From NCBI GenBank assembly GCA_023846275.1, contig JAIUJO010000072.1, positions 1,571,599-1,635,598 on the forward strand: 64,000 nt of DNA, read 5' to 3'. The translations under genes were made by a program, and so were the position numbers. The notes beneath the pieces are model-generated. The model had not been told where the DNA came from. It was given only the letters and a program-made list of their open reading frames with translations, and did no database searches. Below are positions 29,114 to 44,100 of the stretch, in pieces (the first letter of the stretch is position 1; each line of letters opens with the position of its first letter). The stretch comes from Vanilla planifolia. Its lineage: Eukaryota > Streptophyta > Magnoliopsida > Asparagales > Orchidaceae.

Positions 29114-32100
29114 TTAGAAAAGTAACATTCCAAAATACAAATGATGTAGAGTCTAACATTCTTAATTATCAAATAAAGAAAAAAATAAAAATGACTCATA
29201 ATAAGTTACAAAACCTGATAAAAAAATTAAAAATATAAAAAATGAATACTTGATTTTATATAACTAATTAAGGTGAGCCGAATGACAATTATTTTGGTTT
29301 GATTGGATCTTATTTTGAGTTATTATAGATTACAAAGTAAATATGAATTAATAACAATGAAGTATTTTTTTAATATTCAGTAAACACATATTAAAGTTGA
29401 AATTAGATAAATTAAACCAATGTAATATAACCAAATTAAAGAAATACAAATGTGATACATGAGGATAATTCAAGTTACATAATAGTATAGCCAAATCAAA
29501 GCAAAAAACTAAACAAATGAGATAAAATATATAAGAAAGCTAATAATAAGATACTAATGAAATCAAGTGTAACAACTTCAAGCATTAAATTAAGTATAAA
29601 TAAAAATATTTTTGGAAGCACAAAAAACATTATAAAATAAAGTATTTAAAAAATTTAAAACTAAATATATGATGTGTTAGAGCTCATCGAGATGAATGCA
29701 ACAGGTTTTGTTCCATGTTGATTAGATCTTATTTGGGGTTACTCTGAATTACCAAAATGAATTAGCATAACTTATATTCAATTATTATTTTAATATTAAC
29801 TAATCATATATTAAAGTAAAAATTAGACAAATTGAAATAATGTATTATAGTAAAATCATGAACATATAAGGGCACATGAGAGGAAAATTTGATTACATAG
29901 TAAAATAAGTAAAATAGAGAAAAACATTTAAGAAAAGAGAAATTATAAAGGCAAGCTACAGTTTGGGATACTGAGGAAAGTAAGGGTAACATTCTTAATC
30001 ATCAAATCAACTGAAAATAAAAATAACTTGCCAAAAATTTTAAATTATTAGAAAATATTGTAGTACAAAAATAAATATATTATTATAAGGAACATGTCTA
30101 GACAAGTGTAGCCACATTTGTTTCGCTTAGTTCGAGTTCATTTGGACTCACTATATCTACCAAAGTAAATAAAAATAATTAATAAAAAGTTATTATTTTA
30201 ATATTAAGTAATTATATATAAAGTTTAAATGAGATAATTGAAATCATTGTAAAAAAACAAAATCAAAACAATGTTTGGGCCACATGGAAGAAGATTAGAG
30301 TTGTCTAGAAATATAATTAAGTCAATAAGAATATTTGAAGAGATTTGATAAATTTTTTGGGAAGGTTGCATTGCTAGAAAGTAACATGATCATGTGTGAC
30401 ATATTTGACCATCAAATTATGTATAAATCAAAATGTCTTGTAAAACAAACATGAAAATAGGAAAATAAAATATTTAAAAAAATAGAAATATATTTAATTA
30501 GATAAATCTCATTAGTATAATACTAATAATATTTATGTTTTTAGATCATGCTTAATTTGGCATTACTATGAATTACAAAATTAAATATGCATAAATAATA
30601 ATAAATTCCTATTCTAATGTTAAGAAAACATATTTTTATGCTAAATAAGATAGATTAAGCCACCATAAAAAAAATCAAATGAATGACAATTGAAGCTAAT
30701 ATGAGAGGTGAATTGGAGTTACAAAATTTTTTTTCCAAAAATAAAAAATTAAAAGAAATGAGACAAATTACATGAGAATGCTGAATTTTTAGGATACTAG
30801 AAATTCCAAGTGTAACATCTTCCATCATGAAAATAGGTACAAATAAAAATGCCTTTTACGACAAGCCAAAGTTATAAAAACTTAATTATTTTGAAATATT
30901 AAGATGAAGACTTAACTGGATTGAGATCACGGAGATAAGTCTTAAATATTTGTTTGTCTCAATCAAATCTTGCTTGAAAATTTTAGTGAATTACTGAAGT
31001 AAAAAAGTATTAAAAATAATGAATAATTATTTTAATATTAAGTAAACTTATAATATTGAACAAATTGAGATAAGTTGAAGTAATACTATATAATCAGGTT
31101 AATTGATGTAAGGCGTAGCACAAGAGGAAATCTAAAGTTACATTTTGATATTATCAAATCAAAGTAAAAAATTTCAAGAATTAGCATAAATTGTATCAAA
31201 ATGTAGCATTACAAGATACTAAAGAGTTTGAATGTACCATCATCTTTGAACAAATCTATACAAATTAAAAAACCTTACAAAACATAATGAAGCCTTAGAA
31301 AAAATATTTTAAAATTGTATAAATGACTATTTAATTCATAGAGCTCATTAGCACAAGTCCATTGAAATTTGTTTCATATCAATAAAGCATAGTTTTAAAA
31401 TATTAAAAATTACAAAAAATAAATGAGTACAAACAATAATAAATTGAAGTAACATAATTTGATGAAATTACGAACATTTAAATATGACATGATAGAAGAT
31501 CTAGAGCGACATTGTAATATACAAAATAAAAATAAATAATTTAAAGAGATAAAGTAAATTTTTTAAGAAAGTTTTATTCAAAGCTAATGAGGAGATCATG
31601 TGTGACATCCTCTATTGTCAAAACAATTTCAAATAAAAAATCTCTAAAAGAGTGTCAAAATCAAATAAAATTAAATTTTTAAATGTATTAAGATGATTAT
31701 TTGATTAGATAAAACTAATTTAGATAGTACAATGATTTTTATTTTAACTTGATCAAAATTTGTTTTGAATTTCTATAAACTACTAATGTGGATGAGCATA
31801 AATAGTATTAAATAATTATTTTAATTTAAAGATTATATAAGATATAGTTCACAAGGAGAAAAATTTAAGTAATATAACATAACGAATTCATTCAAAGTTA
31901 AGGTCACATAATAGAACAATTTAGTTGCATGATAATAAAACCCAATCTAAGTGAAAATTTTGAAACAAATGGAATAAATTATATGAAAAAGCTCAATTCT
32001 AAGATGCTAAGGAGATCAAGTGTGATATCAAAATATCTTATCAAAAATGACAAAACCTTAAAAAGAAATGTAAAAATACATAAACTAATATTTATTTGAG

Positions 32101-34234
32101 GAGAACTAATTAACACGAGCCTAATAACTTTTTTTTGGTCATGATCGATCCTCATTTTGAATTATTAAAACTTACCAAAGTAAAAAAGCATAAACAATAA
32201 TAAGTTATATATTTAATATTTAGTAAATATATAGAAAAAATAAAATGGAATAAATTCAAGCAATGTAATACAATTAAATAAAATTGAAGTAAACATCATG
32301 TGAAAGGAGTTTTAATGTCATAACCAAATCTTTTACGGAAGTTGTATTCCATGATACTAACAAGAATGAGTGTGACATCCTTGATTGGCAAATTTGGTGT
32401 ACATTAAAATATCTTATAAAGTTCAAGAAACAGCAACAAATATTAGCGAAATATTAAATATATAATTAATTAAATGTAGACCATTGAGACAAGCTTATCG
32501 ACATTTGTTTCATCTACATATGACATCATTTATTACTAGTAGAAATTATAAATTTTAATTAGCAATAATAATAATAAATTATTTTTCTAATAGCAAGGAA
32601 TTACATATTAAGGATGAAATAGGATAAATTAAATTTATGTAATATAACAAAATAAAACACATGAGATTAAGAGGAGAACATTTTATTTTAAGATATAAAT
32701 GACTCCGAGTGTAACATGTTTGAACATCAAATTAGTTCCAAATCAAAATATTTATCTATGAATTATTAAATTTTATAAAATAAATATTTAAAAAATGAAT
32801 ATTTAATTTGATAGAGCTTATCGATTTGAGTCTAATGAGACTTCCTCGTAATCGAACATCATTTGGGATTACTTCAAATTACAAAAATGAATAATCATAA
32901 ATAACAAAAAAAGACATTATTTTAATATTAATTAATTATATATTAAATTTTAATAAATATAAATTAAAGCAATATAATTAAAGCAAACAAAAAATGTATA
33001 GGTTAAATGATGAACGATTTAAAGTTACAGAGTAATATGATGAAATCAAACTAAAAGATTTAAAATTTAGATAAATAGTACAAAAAACCTACATTACCAA
33101 ATATTGAGGAGATCATGCAACATCCTTTATCATAAAATTAGATATGAATCAAAATACCTTATAATACGTGTCAAAACACTATAAAAAATACATAAAATTT
33201 AAAAAATGAATGTTTAATTGGATAAAGCTCATCTAGATGAGTTTAATGAGTTTGCTTTGTCTTGAACAGACTTTGTTAGGAATTACTTCAAGTCACAATG
33301 TTTAATTAAAAAAAGCAATAATAAATTACTATTTTTAATATTTATTAAATAATCAATAAATCTTAAAAAGAAATAAAATAATTTAATATAATACAACAAA
33401 ATGAAAGAAATGTAAAGATAAAAAACTAATTTATAAAGACATAATATTATGACAAAATCTACGATAAAGTTTTAGGAAATGCAATGAGTTTTACAAAAAC
33501 ATTGCATTTTAGGATACTAAGAAAATGAAGTTCATACTCTTGTGTAAAATGAATTATAAATAAAGTATCTTAAAATATTCCAAATCTTATAAAATTAATT
33601 ATTTAAAAAACATTAAAATGATTGTATATTTGTATAAAGCTCCGAAAGACAGGCATAATATATTTTTTTCATCTTAATTATACCTTGTTTAGAGTTACTA
33701 TGAATTACCAAAGTAAGAAAATAAAAAATTATAATAAATTATTTATTAATGTTAAGTAAATATAAATTAAAGATAAAATGACTAAAATTAAAGTAATATA
33801 AAATATAGAAATAAAAATAATGTAAAGGTCACACGAGTACAAATTTAAAGCAACATAGTATAATATGCAAAATCTAATTGAAAATTTTGAAGAAATAATA
33901 TAAATTGAATAAAAAGATTGTTTTCAACATAGTTAAGGGATCAAGTGTTAAATCCTCAATTTCTAAAAGTAGTATTAATCAAAATGTATCTTAAAAAATG
34001 AAAAAATGTTGGGAAAAAATATTTCAAAAAAATGGAATATTTAATTAGATAAAGGTCATTTAGAAGAGTAAAACAACATTTATTTTATGTTCATCGACCC
34101 TCATTTATAGTCAATATGAACTACAAAAATAAACAAAAAAACAATAATAAACTTTTTAATAATAATTCGATAATTTTTAAACATGAAGTGAAGTAAATTG
34201 AAGCATTGTAATACAAAAAATTTAAAATAATTAA

Positions 34235-34375
34235 TTGTCACATCAAAAGAGGGCTAGAGTTAAATAGTAATGCAACAAAATCAAAAAAAATCTTGGTAAA
34301 ACCATTGAAGCCATGTAAAGGACATTCAAAAGGAGATTGTGCTATAAACTACTAAAACCTAAAATAACATGAAAA
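34235..34375 (-). repeat. Sub-monomer duplication of about 83 bp
   Basis: The 'ggtcacatgagagg' part of the monomer appears twice in a row, as gtcacatcaaaagaggg at 34,238 and gacattcaaaaggagat at 34,321. Each is followed by an 'agtaat..aac' box. The two halves are diverged, so this duplication is older than the one at 29,014. Confidence 0.6.
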
Positions 34376-37300
34376 CTTTGAAGAAAGATGGAGAAAATTT
34401 TTGGGAAAGCTATGTACCAAAATATTAAGGAGATTAAATGTAACATACTTGATCATGAAATATGTTACCATTAAAAATTGCCTCATAAAACATCTTAAAA
34501 CCTTAGAAAATAAAATACTTAATAATATATAAATTTAATGTTTAATTGGATAAAGCTCATATATTTAATTCCAACATTTTTAATTCATCATGATTGGATA
34601 TCATTTTCAATTACTACAAATTATGGAAGTAAAGAAGCACAAATAATAACAAATTATTATTTTATTATTCAATAAAAATATAGTAAAGCTAAATTTAGAT
34701 AAATTAAAGTAATATAATGGAATTAAATGAAAGCATTATAAAGGTCTTAAGAGAAGGGAATTAGAGTATCATTATAGTTTAACCAAATCAAAGAAGAAAT
34801 AATTAAATAAATGTGCTAAATTACATGGGAAAGTTGCATTCCATGAAACCAAGGTGATTGAGTGACATCATGGATCATTTTATCTATTATGAATTAAAAA
34901 TTCATATAAAGTAGCTAACCCCTAATCAATAAATAACACAAAAATAAAAAAAATAACATTTAATTGAGAGACCTAGTTGAGAAGAGCCATCCAACATCTC
35001 TTCTTCTCTATGAGACCATATTCAATATTCGCATGAATTAAAAAAGTTAATAAGAATAATTAATAACAAGTTATTTTTTTAACATGAAATGAATATATAT
35101 CAAAGCTAAGGTTAGATAAATTCAAGGAACATTATAAAACTAAACAAAAGATTTTTATAGCTAACAAGATGGGTGATTTTTTTGTTACATATTAATTTAA
35201 CAAAACAAAAAAATATGAAAGAAATTAGATAAACTGTTTAGGAACATACATTCCATGATACTAAGGAGATCGAGTATAAAATCTTTAGTAGTCTGATCAT
35301 ATACAATATCATCAAATTTGGTATGATAAAGATAGCTCATAAGGTATGCAAAAGCCCTAGAAACTGAAATATTCAAAAATGTAATAATGATTTTTTAATT
35401 AACAGAGTTCATTAACAAGACTCCAATGAAATTTTTTTCTTCAAAATTAAGCCTTGATTGGAATTACTATGAATTAAAATATTTAATTAGCAAAAAAATA
35501 TTAGTTTAAAATTATGTAAATTTTTATTTAAATTAATATGAGATAAATTAAGGTAATGTGAGATGACACAATCTAGGTGATGTAAGGTTCCAATGATAGA
35601 AGATCACAAGTTACATAGTAACAAAACCAAATTATAGGGTAAAGTTGATAAATTGAGATAAATTCTATAAGAAAGTTATGGTCTGGGATAGTAAAAAATT
35701 AGAGTACAATATCCTCAATAATTAAAAAGTTATTCATCAAAATATCTCATAAAGTGTGCCCAAAATTTTAAAATAATAATATTTAATAATAAAAAGATGA
35801 ATACATATTTTGATAGAGATCATCAAGACTAGTACAACTTTTTATCTTAATTGGGGCTCAATTTAAAAGTTTATGAGTTAAACAAATAATTACGCATAAA
35901 TAATAAAAAATAATTATTTTAATATTTTTAAATATATATTAAAGCATAAATAAGTTAAATTAAGTTAATATAATATAACAAAATCGAAGAGAAACAATAA
36001 TTTAAATTTTTATGAAATATTAAAATTAATAAAAATAAATAATAATAAATTATTATATCAATTTTAATTAAAAATTTAATAAACTTAAACTAAGATAAAT
36101 TTAAGTAATATAATATGACCAAATCATAATAATATAAGGGTCACGTGAGAGATAAATTTTAGTTCCATAGAAACATATCAAATTCATAATGAAAATTTTG
36201 AAAAACATTAGTTAAATTATTTTAAAAAGTTGCATTCCAAAATTCTAAGGAGTTCAAATATAACATTTTTGATTGTCAAATTATCAAATTAGCTACAAAT
36301 CATAATAAAATGTAAAACATGCTAAAACCATGCAAAATAAAATATTTAAAAATATTAAAAATACATTTAATTCAATTAAGTTTTCTATGTTGAGACTAAT
36401 TATGTTTGTTCTATCTTTATCAGAGCCCATTTGAAAATTTTAGAATTATGAAAGAAAAAACAAAAAATAAATATAAAATACTGTTTTAACATTTTAAAAA
36501 TGTAATGTTATTATAAAATTTTTAAATTAATGTAATTTAATATGACCAAATCAAATGATGTAAAGGTCACTTGAAAAGAGATTTAGAGTTTATAAAATAA
36601 TATATCTAAAATAATGTGAACAATTAGAAAAAAAAAAATAAGATAAAGTTTAACGAAACATTGCATTTAAAGATATTAATGAGAATGAATGTAACATCCC
36701 TTATTATCAAATAAGGTATGAATGAAAATATTTCATAAAATGTTCCAAAATCAAAGAAATTTTGTTAACTCTCAAAAGAGATAAATTTAAGTAATGTAAT
36801 ATAACAAAATTGGAGCAATATAATAATCACGTAAGAGTTGAATTAGACATACATAAAATTATAATTAAATAAAAGTGAACAATTTCAATTAATGAGATAA
36901 ATAGTTTAGGAAAGTTGTATTCTAAGATCCTAAGTAGACTAATGTAATATTCTAACAAGGAATGTTGAAACCGTAGAAAATAAAATATTTAAAATAGTAA
37001 AATTGAAAATTTACTTGATATACTTTTTTGAGATGGGTCCAACAACATTAGTTTTTACACGACTAAAACTCAAGTGCATTTAGAATGAATTATCAAAGGA
37101 AAGAAGCATAAATAAAATAAAGTCTTACATTTAAATTAAGGAAAATAAAGGTTGTGATGAGAAAAATGAAAGCAATGTAATATAACAAATTCAAAGTAAT
37201 ACAAAGTTCACACAAGAGAAGATTTATATATTTGTAGCAATAAAAAACTCAAAATGAAAAATTTTAAAAAATGCAACAATTTTACCATAAAGTTACTTTC

Positions 37301-39626
37301 CAAGATGGTGAGGAGATCGAGTATAACAACTTTGATATCCAAATAACGTTCAAACCAAATTCCATCATTAAATATGCTAAAAATAAAAAAAAATAAATTA
37401 TTTATAGATATATAAATGAATATTTAATTGGACAAAGTTCATCTAAAAAAATCAAATATGTTTGTTTTATCTACATCATATGTCATTTTGAATACTACAT
37501 ATTACCAAAGTAAATAATCATAAATAATAAAAAGTGCTATTTTAATATTAAGTAAACATATATTACAATTCAAATGAGATAAATGGAAGCAAAGTGATAT
37601 AAAAAAATCTTAGCAACATAAAGTACACATGAGAGGAGAATTAAATTTTGATAACAAATGACCAAATCAAAGCAGAATAGTTTGATAAAAAAACATAAAT
37701 TTTATGCTAAATTTATGTTTTAAAATACTAAGGTGGTCGAGTGTAAAATCTTTAATCATAAAATAAGTTACTAATCTAAATCTCTTGTAAGAAATTTTAA
37801 AACTCAAGAAAACAAAACATTTAAAAATATAAAAATAAATAATTAGTTACCTTGAAAGTGTTTAAAATGTCTGACAAGTTTTGCTTTTTCTAGATCAGGC
37901 CTTGACTATAATATTTCCAAAATTAAAAAATTTAAATATGAATAAATTATTATAAATTATTTTTTTAATTGTAAGCATATATAAATTAAAGTAATAATTA
38001 TTTGCATTGCACATAAAATTTATATTCTAAGATATTAAAGAGATTGAGTATAATATCATTGATCATAAAATCTTATACAATTTGAAAGGTTTAATAAATA
38101 GTACCAACATCCAAGGAATTCAAATATTCAGAAAATAAAAAAATAAATATTTAAAAAGATAAAGCTTATTAAGATGTGTCCAACGAAGTTTATTTCTTCT
38201 CTATCTAGCCTCATCTTGAATTATTAAAAATTGCCAAAATAAGCAGCATAAATAATAACGAATTATCATTTAAATATTTGATAAATATATATTCAAGCTA
38301 AAATGGGATTGATTAAAATATTTTTATATAACTAAAGAGGAATGCTACAAATGTCACACATGAGGAAATTCAATGTTATAAAATAAAATAATAAAATCAA
38401 GGGGAAAATTTTGAAAAAATAATGTGACTTTTGGAGGAAAATTATATCCCAACATATTAAGAAGTTAGAGTGTAACATCCAAGATCATCAAATAAATAAA
38501 GAATCAAATGTTTTTTAAGTGTATTAAGACCTTAGAAAGTAAAATACTACAAAATGTAAAAAAGTTTACTTAAAAGGATAGAGTTTATTGGGATAAGTCC
38601 AATGACATTTTAATTTTCTTTGCCTAAATTGGTTAAAAAATATTACAAACTACAAAAATAATTAAACATAGCTAACAAAAAAATATTATTTTAATACCAT
38701 GTAAATTTATATAAAATATCAAGTAAGATAAATGGAATTAATATAACATAACCAAATCAAAGAAATTTAAAGTTACTATACATGACTATTTCGCTAGATG
38801 CAGTTCATCTAGACAGGTGCAAAAATTTTTGTTTCATCTTGATCGGACCGCGTTTTGAATTATTATGAACAAAAAAGTAAATAATCATAAATAGTAATAA
38901 ATTATTATTTTAATTTTTAAAATTTTTTATATAACAATAATAATTTAAAATAAATTAAAGCCATTTCATTTAAACAAATAAAAGTGAGGTAACAGTCAGA
39001 TGAGAAAAAAATTATATTTTCATAATATTATAACAAAGTTGAACAAAAAAAATTGTAGAAATGAGATAAAATTATAAAGGGAACAAAAATTCCAAGATGA
39101 AGTTTTACTATGTACTACCAAAATAGATTTTTTAATAGATGATGCATATAATGATGATTTCAATGATTTTTGTCTTGTCTTGATAAGAGTATGTTTGAAT
39201 TGCTTTGTATTATTTTAATATTAAGTGAATTAATATTTAAGTTGCAATAACATAAGTTGAATTAATATAATATTCCAAAATGAATGACATGTAATGGTCA
39301 TATGATTAGAGATTTTGAGTTCATAATAAAATAATAAAATCAAAGTGAAAATTCTGAAAAATTAAAATAAATTGTAAAGGAAAGTTTCATTGCAATCCAC
39401 TAAGTAGATCAATTATAATATCTTTATCATGAAATCAGGAACGAGTGAAAATATCTAATAAAATAAACAAAAATAATTTAAAAAAAAAAAAAAATATTTA
39501 GTTAGATAGAGCTCACTGTGATGAGCGTAAAAATATTTATTTCAATTGAATAAGACATCATTCGAAATTAGAAAAACTTATCAAAGTAAATAACCATAAA
39601 TAATAACAAATTATTTTTTATGTTAA

Positions 39627-39649
39627 AATATATATATATATATATATAG
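39627..39649 (-). repeat. (AT)n microsatellite
   Basis: An AT run of about 23 bp sits between tttatgttaaa and agaagttaatg, the same monomer position as the other AT runs but in inverted orientation. Confidence 0.95.
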
Positions 39650-40824
39650 AAGTTAATGCGTGATAAATTTTTGTAGTAAAATAGAACAAAATTTAAGAAA
39701 TAAAAAGTGACAAGATAGAGATTTTATGTTTCTCTATAATATATCTAAATTTAAGAGAAACCATGCGATAAAAGAAGTAAAGTGTAAGGATATCGAGGGT
39801 AAAATACTCGATCATCAAATCAAGAAAGAATAGAAATCTTTCATAGTCCTCATAAATATCCAAGTAAATGAATTATTTAAAACTTAAAAAAATTAATATT
39901 TCATTGGATAAAGTTCATGTAGTTGACTCAAATGATGTTCCTTTCATCTAATTAGACATTATTTAAAATAACAATAAATAAAAAATTTAGATATGCATAA
40001 ATAATAAGAAATTATTATTTTAATTTGAAGGAAATATATATTAAAGCTAAAATGGGATAAATTAAAGAAATATAAAATAACCAAATCAAAGTATTGTTAA
40101 CATCACTTGTCGAGATGAATATAGGATGACTTGTCTTGTATGGATTGGACCACATTTTCAACTACTAAAACTTTTCGAAATAAAGAGGAATAATTAATAA
40201 TAAATTATTATTTTAACATTAAGTGTATTTTAAAGAAGAAATGATATAAATTGAAGCAGTGTAATGTATGAAATTAATGTGATGTAAAGCTAAAATAATA
40301 GAAGATTCTTAGTTACATACAAAATAAAAAACTTAGAGTAGAAAATTTAATGAATTGAGATAAATCATAAGAAAATGTGCCAATCCAAGAAATTAAACAC
40401 ATCAAGTGTAACATCTCTGAGTATCAAATAATGTTAGAATTGAAAAGCTTAATAAAACATGTATAAAGCATTAAAGAAATATAAAAATTTTGATTAGAAT
40501 TTAAAAATATGAAAAACACAATTTAGAAACAAATATTCTCATTAATTTCAATTAAAATAAAGAAGTAATTTTTTGAAAAGATAGAGCTCACTGAGATCAG
40601 TCCAATGATATTTTTTTCATCTCGATCAAGCATCATTAAAAATTATCGTGACTTAAAAAGTTAAATAAGAATAAATAAAAGTAAAATGTTATAATAATAT
40701 TAAATAAATCAATATTAAGGCTAAAGAGGGATAAATTAAAATAAGATAATATAACTAAATAAAACAAATGCCAAGTTCACATAGGAGAAGATTTGGAGTA
40801 CCATCATAATATATCAAAATTTAG

Positions 40825-41136
40825 TAGCATAGTAATCACAGAACATCACATACAACTTCTATTTAAATTCAAAATTCTTCCAACTAAGCCTAAATATCCT
40901 TAGTATATTTTTTCTCGCTTCTCGTTATAATATTAACTTTTGGGAAATATTATATGATTTTATTAGATTTTTATTTCTATTTTTTTTTTTTTTGTATTTT
41001 CTTTGGGTTGGGAAGCGTGACATAAAAAAACCATGTTGTAGTTGATCACACAAAAGGCTTGGTTATTGGTAAACCTTCAAAAGCTAGCAAGATCGAGACA
41101 ATCTGTAAAGAAAATCTAAAGATAGCAGGTTGTGGA
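40825..41136. other. Island 1: non-repeat sequence at an array orientation switch
   Basis: The minus-orientation repeat stops near 40,824 and the plus-orientation repeat restarts near 41,137, at a box resembling ctttataagatg. The roughly 310 bp between match no monomer box. They include a T14 run at 40,980-40,993 and a stretch with visibly higher G+C from about 41,000 to 41,135. I see no terminal inverted repeats or target-site duplication. It could be a small insertion, or a remnant of the sequence that preceded the repeat. Confidence 0.75.
40980..40993 (+). repeat. Poly-T run (T14)
   Basis: An uninterrupted run of 14 T lies inside island 1. It is among the longest homopolymers I noticed in the window. 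It could be the poly-A tail of a minus-strand retroposed fragment, but no retroelement body or target-site duplication is visible next to it. Confidence 0.85.
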
Positions 41137-41172
41137 TTCTTTATAAGATGTCCCAATTCATACTTGCTTTGA
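41026..41172 (+). pseudogene. Possible coding relic in island 1 (unidentified)
   Basis: Directly after a TAA at 41,023-41,025 there is an open stretch of 48 codons ending in TGA at 41,170-41,172. Its predicted residues (for example VVVDHTKGLVIGKPSKASK) are hydrophilic and mixed, unlike the Ile/Leu/Phe/Tyr-rich readings of the repeat. Base composition is also less AT-rich than the surroundings. There is no ATG at its start, and its last 11 or so codons run into the resumed repeat, so at most the first 37 codons could derive from a gene. I do not recognise the family, and chance is a real alternative for so short a frame. Confidence 0.25.
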
Positions 41173-44100
41173 TTTCTTCTTGATTTGATCATTTAGCATA
41201 TTATAGCTGATGTCCTTAGTTTTTTGTAATGAAACTTTCCTAAATGATTAATCTTAATTTTTAAATTTTTTTAGTTTTTTTTATATTTCTACTTAATTCT
41301 AAAACATTTATTATGTTACCTTAACATCGTTTTATATCTTTATATCACATTATTTTAATTTAACTTGTTTTAACTTTGATACATATTTACTTATTCTCAA
41401 AATACTAATTTATTATTATTAATGTTTATTAACTTTGATAATTACTGGTAATTTGGACACAAATCTTGATCGTGATGAAATAAACATTGTTGGACTCATC
41501 ATAATGACCTCTCTCATACTAAACATTCATTTTTAAGTATTTAAATATTTTACTTTTTGTATGGTTTTGGCATCCTTTTTTAGAACTTTGGACTTGTACT
41601 TTTTTTGATGATTGAGGGTGATATATTTCATGTCTTTAGTATCTTTGAAATTAGCTTTCTTGTATAATTTTCCCATTTACTAAAACTTTTCATTTGTATT
41701 TGGTTTTATTGCAATGCCTTAATACAGTACATTTGTAATTTAATATACATAATTACATACAATGAAAAATAAATTTTATTCATGCTTATTTACTTGACTA
41801 ATTTAGAGTAACTCTAAATGTAGTTTGATCAAGAAAAAACAAACATTATGGGACTCACCTTGACGAGCTTTATTCAATTAAATATTACTTAAATATTTTT
41901 AAAAAATTAATATTTTTGAAAATTTTGCATTCTTTAGAAGACATTTTGATTCATACCTGATTTGATCAAAGGTATTACACATTTCTCTTTAGCACCTAGT
42001 AAAGCAACTTTGCTTCACAATTTATAACATTTCTCCAATTTTTTCCACTTTAATTTCATTATTCTATCATGTAACTCATAACTATTTCTTATGTGACATT
42101 AAAACATTTTTATTTTGTTATATTATAATGCATCAACTTATCTCATTTTAGCTTTATTATATATTTACTTACAAATAAAATAATAATTTTTTTACTTATG
42201 ATCTTTTTTAAAATTTTGTAGAAATTGTAGACAATATTCGATTAAGAAAAGGCTAATGTCATTGGACTTGTCTCAATGAGCTCTATTTAATTAATTAATA
42301 ATTTTTATATATTTAATCCATTTTCCTTCTGGGATAATCGTATGCTTCATGAGTTATTTTGAATGGTACATATTTTTATGATGGATGTAACACTTTCTCT
42401 CCTCAGTGTCCTGAAATGCATCTTTCCCACACAATTCATGCCATTTTCTCAAATATTTTGCTTTGATTTGGTTATGTTACTTTGAAATTATATTTTCTAC
42501 TCATATTACCTTAACATCACTTTGCTTTTACTGTGTTATATTATTTCAATTTATCTTTTTCTTCTTTAAAATATATTTATATATTATAAAAATAATAGTT
42601 TATTATTATTATTAATGCTTATCTATTTTGATAACTCATAGTATGTCCAAATGAGGTTTGAATAACGTGATCCAATAGTTGTTGGATAGTGTCCATGAGC
42701 TCCATCCATTAAATGTTAATTTTTATATTTTTAATTTTTTTTTTAAAGTTTTGGCACACTTCAAAAAAAAATTTGATTAATAACTAATTTGATAATCATG
42801 GATGTTACACTTGATGTCCTTGGTGATTTAAAATATAATTTACTCATATAATTTATCTCATTTCTACAAATGTTTTGCTTCAACATACATATATTAATAT
42901 GAAATCTTAATTCCCCTATTGTGCAACCTTTGTATAACTTTGATTTGGTAATATTATAATATTTTAATTTAACTTATTTTAGCACTAATTATATGTGCTT
43001 AATAATAAAATAATATTTTATTATTTATACTCATTTTGTTTAGCAATGTGTAGAAATTCTTAGTGATGTCCATTTCATATGAAGCAAATGTCATTAGACT
43101 CATCTAAACAAACTCAATCCAATTAAAAATTCAATTTTTTAATCTTTTTAAACATTTTATTTTCAAATGTTTTGGAATGCTTGATGAGACATTTCAATTG
43201 GTGCTTAAAATTATGATTGAGAATGTATAAATGAACTCCTTAGCATAATGGAATGTAACATTCTCATGTAATGTTTCTTATTTCTTAATTTTTTCTTTAA
43301 ATTGTTTACATTTTCTTGAAACACTAATTCTCCTCTCATATGCATTTTACATGTCAAAACTTTTCTTATATCATGTTGTGTTAAGTTATCTTTCTTCAAC
43401 TTTAATATATTTTTACATAATATTAAAATAATAATTTCGTATTATTTTTGCTTTCTGACTTTGGTAACTTTAGTAATACCAAATGAGGTTCAATCAAAAT
43501 GAAACGTACTAAATTGGACTCATCTCAAAGAGTCCTGTCCAATTAATTGTTCACTTTATAATTTTAAATCATTCGTTTTTTAGGGACTTGCATGCTTTAG
43601 GAGTTCTTTTGATTTGTATCTGATTTGATGAATAATGTTGTTAAACTCAATCTCTTTAGTATCTTAGAAAGCAACTATCTCATATAAGTTGTCCTATTTC
43701 TTCATATTTTCTATTTTCATTGGTGTAGATCACTATATAATTCTAAATCTCATCTAATGTTATCTTTACATACCTTTGATCTAGTTAAATTACATAGCTT
43801 TTCCTTATACTCGTTTATTTAGGTAGTTCGTAATAACTCAAAATTAGGTCTAACCAAAATGTAATATAAATAATTGGATCCATCTCAATGAGCTCTATAA
43901 AATTAAATAATCTTTTTTTATTGGTTTATTTTTTATTTTTTAATGGCATAATTTTAGAAATTTTTGTTTTTACCTCATTTCATAATTATGTATGTTATAC
44001 TCAATCTCCTTGATATCTTGGAATGCAACCAAGTTTTGTAATTTATCTTCTTTCTTTAAATTTTTTCTTTCATTTGGTTGTTTTTGTATGTAACTTTAAA

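Larger units (their letters stand above)
27432..40824 (-). repeat. Segment B: same repeat family, inverted orientation
   Basis: From about 27,432 the landmarks appear reverse-complemented and in reverse order: gagataaatt, then aaggtcacatgagag, gatttagagttacatag, aagttgcattc, actaaggagatcgagtgt, atcatcaaattaggtatg, and catttgtttcatctcgatt. Orientation stays minus to about 40,824, about 32 copies by length. Copies are as diverged as in segment A and include truncations and local duplications (29,014-29,113 and 34,235-34,375). About 40,480-40,560 holds some 70-80 bp of AT-rich sequence that does not align to a box. No gene is visible. Confidence 0.92.
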
